NCBI GenBank assembly: GCA_018399855.1
Contig: JAGYNX010000109.1
Location: 1-6,600, forward strand
DNA length: 6,600 nucleotides
Direction: 5' to 3'
Source: Spirochaetota bacterium
GTDB lineage: Bacteria > Spirochaetota > UBA4802 > UB4802
Both the position numbers and the translations under genes were made by a program. Positions 6,090 through 6,600 of this stretch are shown one piece after another. Below the pieces are notes generated by a model that was not told where the DNA came from, did not search any database, and was given only the letters and a program-made list of their open reading frames with translations. Numbering within the stretch: position 1 is the stretch's first letter; each line of letters starts with the position of its first letter.

Positions 6090-6600
6090 ATGAAACTTCT
6101 ATCGTGGAACGTCAATGGTATTCGTGCGGTATACAAAAAAGGCCTGATGGAATGGCTTCAGAACGAGAAAGCGGATATTTTCTGTTTTCAGGAAACAAAA
6201 GCCGCAAGGGAGCAGGTCCCCTCAGAAATAATTGAAAATGATGGATACCATTCATATTTCTCTGAGGCCGAGAAGAAAGGATACAGCGGTGTTGCCGTGT
6301 TCACCAGGCGTGAACCGCTGCAGGTAGAATATGGCCTGGGTATCCCCCGTTTTGACAGTGAAGGAAGAACAATTGTGGCCTACTTTGATGATTTTATTCT
6401 CTACAACATATATTTCCCCAATGGTAAAGCATCTAAAGAAAGACTTACGTACAAGATGAATTTTTACGATGCTTTTCTGAACCATGCCAGCGAAAAGATG
6501 AAAGATGGTCACAATATTATTGTATGCGGTGATGTAAATACTGCACATACAGAAATAGACCTGGCACGGCCAAAAGCGAATGAGAATACATCCGGTTTTC
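6090..6600 (+). CDS. Exodeoxyribonuclease III / AP endonuclease (ExoA family), C-terminus cut by window edge
   Basis: The 170 codons in view start MKLLSWNVNGIRA, the hallmark N-terminus of exonuclease III and AP endonucleases. Key residues are N7, E35 in FCFQETK (metal ligand), Y108 in YNIYFPNG, and D148/N150 in CGDVNTAHTEIDLARP. The remaining catalytic residues (the Asp and His of the C-terminal SDH motif) lie beyond the window. The enzyme incises DNA 5' to abasic sites and trims 3' blocked ends in base-excision repair in the cytoplasm. The wording NTAHTEIDLARPK and the FPNG loop are closest to bacterial ExoA/XthA. About 250-260 residues is usual, so roughly a third is missing. GGAGAG lies 7 bases before the chosen ATG; an in-frame ATG at 6075 would add five residues, but the family normally starts at MK. 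It is 27 bases after the lipoprotein gene, possibly co-transcribed. Confidence 0.95.
   Translation, partial: MKLLSWNVNGIRAVYKKGLMEWLQNEKADIFCFQETKAAREQVPSEIIENDGYHSYFSEAEKKGYSGVAVFTRREPLQVEYGLGIPRFDSEGRTIVAYFDDFILYNIYFPNGKASKERLTYKMNFYDAFLNHASEKMKDGHNIIVCGDVNTAHTEIDLARPKANENTSGF

Overview
The window is a stretch of bacterial chromosome with six complete genes and two cut by the window edges. Three tandem gene blocks can be seen: a minus-strand toxin-antitoxin pair (1-550), a minus-strand transporter/enzyme pair (656-3255), and a plus-strand run of four genes (3474-6600). Genes are tightly packed, Shine-Dalgarno sequences are clear and two gene pairs overlap. No rRNA, tRNA, CRISPR array or insertion sequence was seen. 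The organism cannot be fixed from the sequence. A Gram-negative type envelope is suggested by an exported LytM-type M23 protein and a lipoprotein. The relaxed lipobox of that lipoprotein (Phe at -3) would fit a spirochaete, but this is a weak hint.

Region 1 (1-550, minus) is an AT-rich MntA/HepT module. A minimal nucleotidyltransferase antitoxin with an intact GSx10DxD motif overlaps by 11 bases the start of a HepT (DUF86, HEPN) RNase toxin. The toxin runs off the left edge, but its Rx4HxY motif is in view. Direct counting gives about 26% G+C over the first 120 bases, far below the neighbouring genes, so this module looks acquired.

Region 2 (656-3255, minus) is a two-gene operon joined by an ATGA overlap. 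An APC-superfamily amino-acid permease is followed by a PLP-dependent enzyme of the amino acid deaminase/aldolase family (alanine-racemase-like barrel plus D-serine-dehydratase-like C-terminal domain). The likely logic is import of an amino acid (D-amino acid or 3-hydroxy amino acid) followed by deamination or retro-aldol cleavage. The substrate cannot be read from the sequence.

A 218-base divergent intergenic region (3256-3473) separates the two strands. It holds a plausible sigma-70 type promoter for the permease operon and several short AT-rich inverted repeats that could be operators.

Region 3 (3474-6600, plus) has an exported discoidin-like plus M23 metallopeptidase-domain protein with all catalytic residues, an unrecognised 187-residue protein with a lysine-rich tail, an unrecognised 249-residue lipoprotein, and the first 170 codons of an exodeoxyribonuclease III (ExoA/XthA family). 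Gaps are 37, 80 and 27 bases, so they may be co-transcribed, with a possible extra promoter before the lipoprotein. The genes I recognise belong to described families. The most open items are the two unrecognised proteins, the altered metal-site motif in the deaminase/aldolase, and the peptidase architecture.
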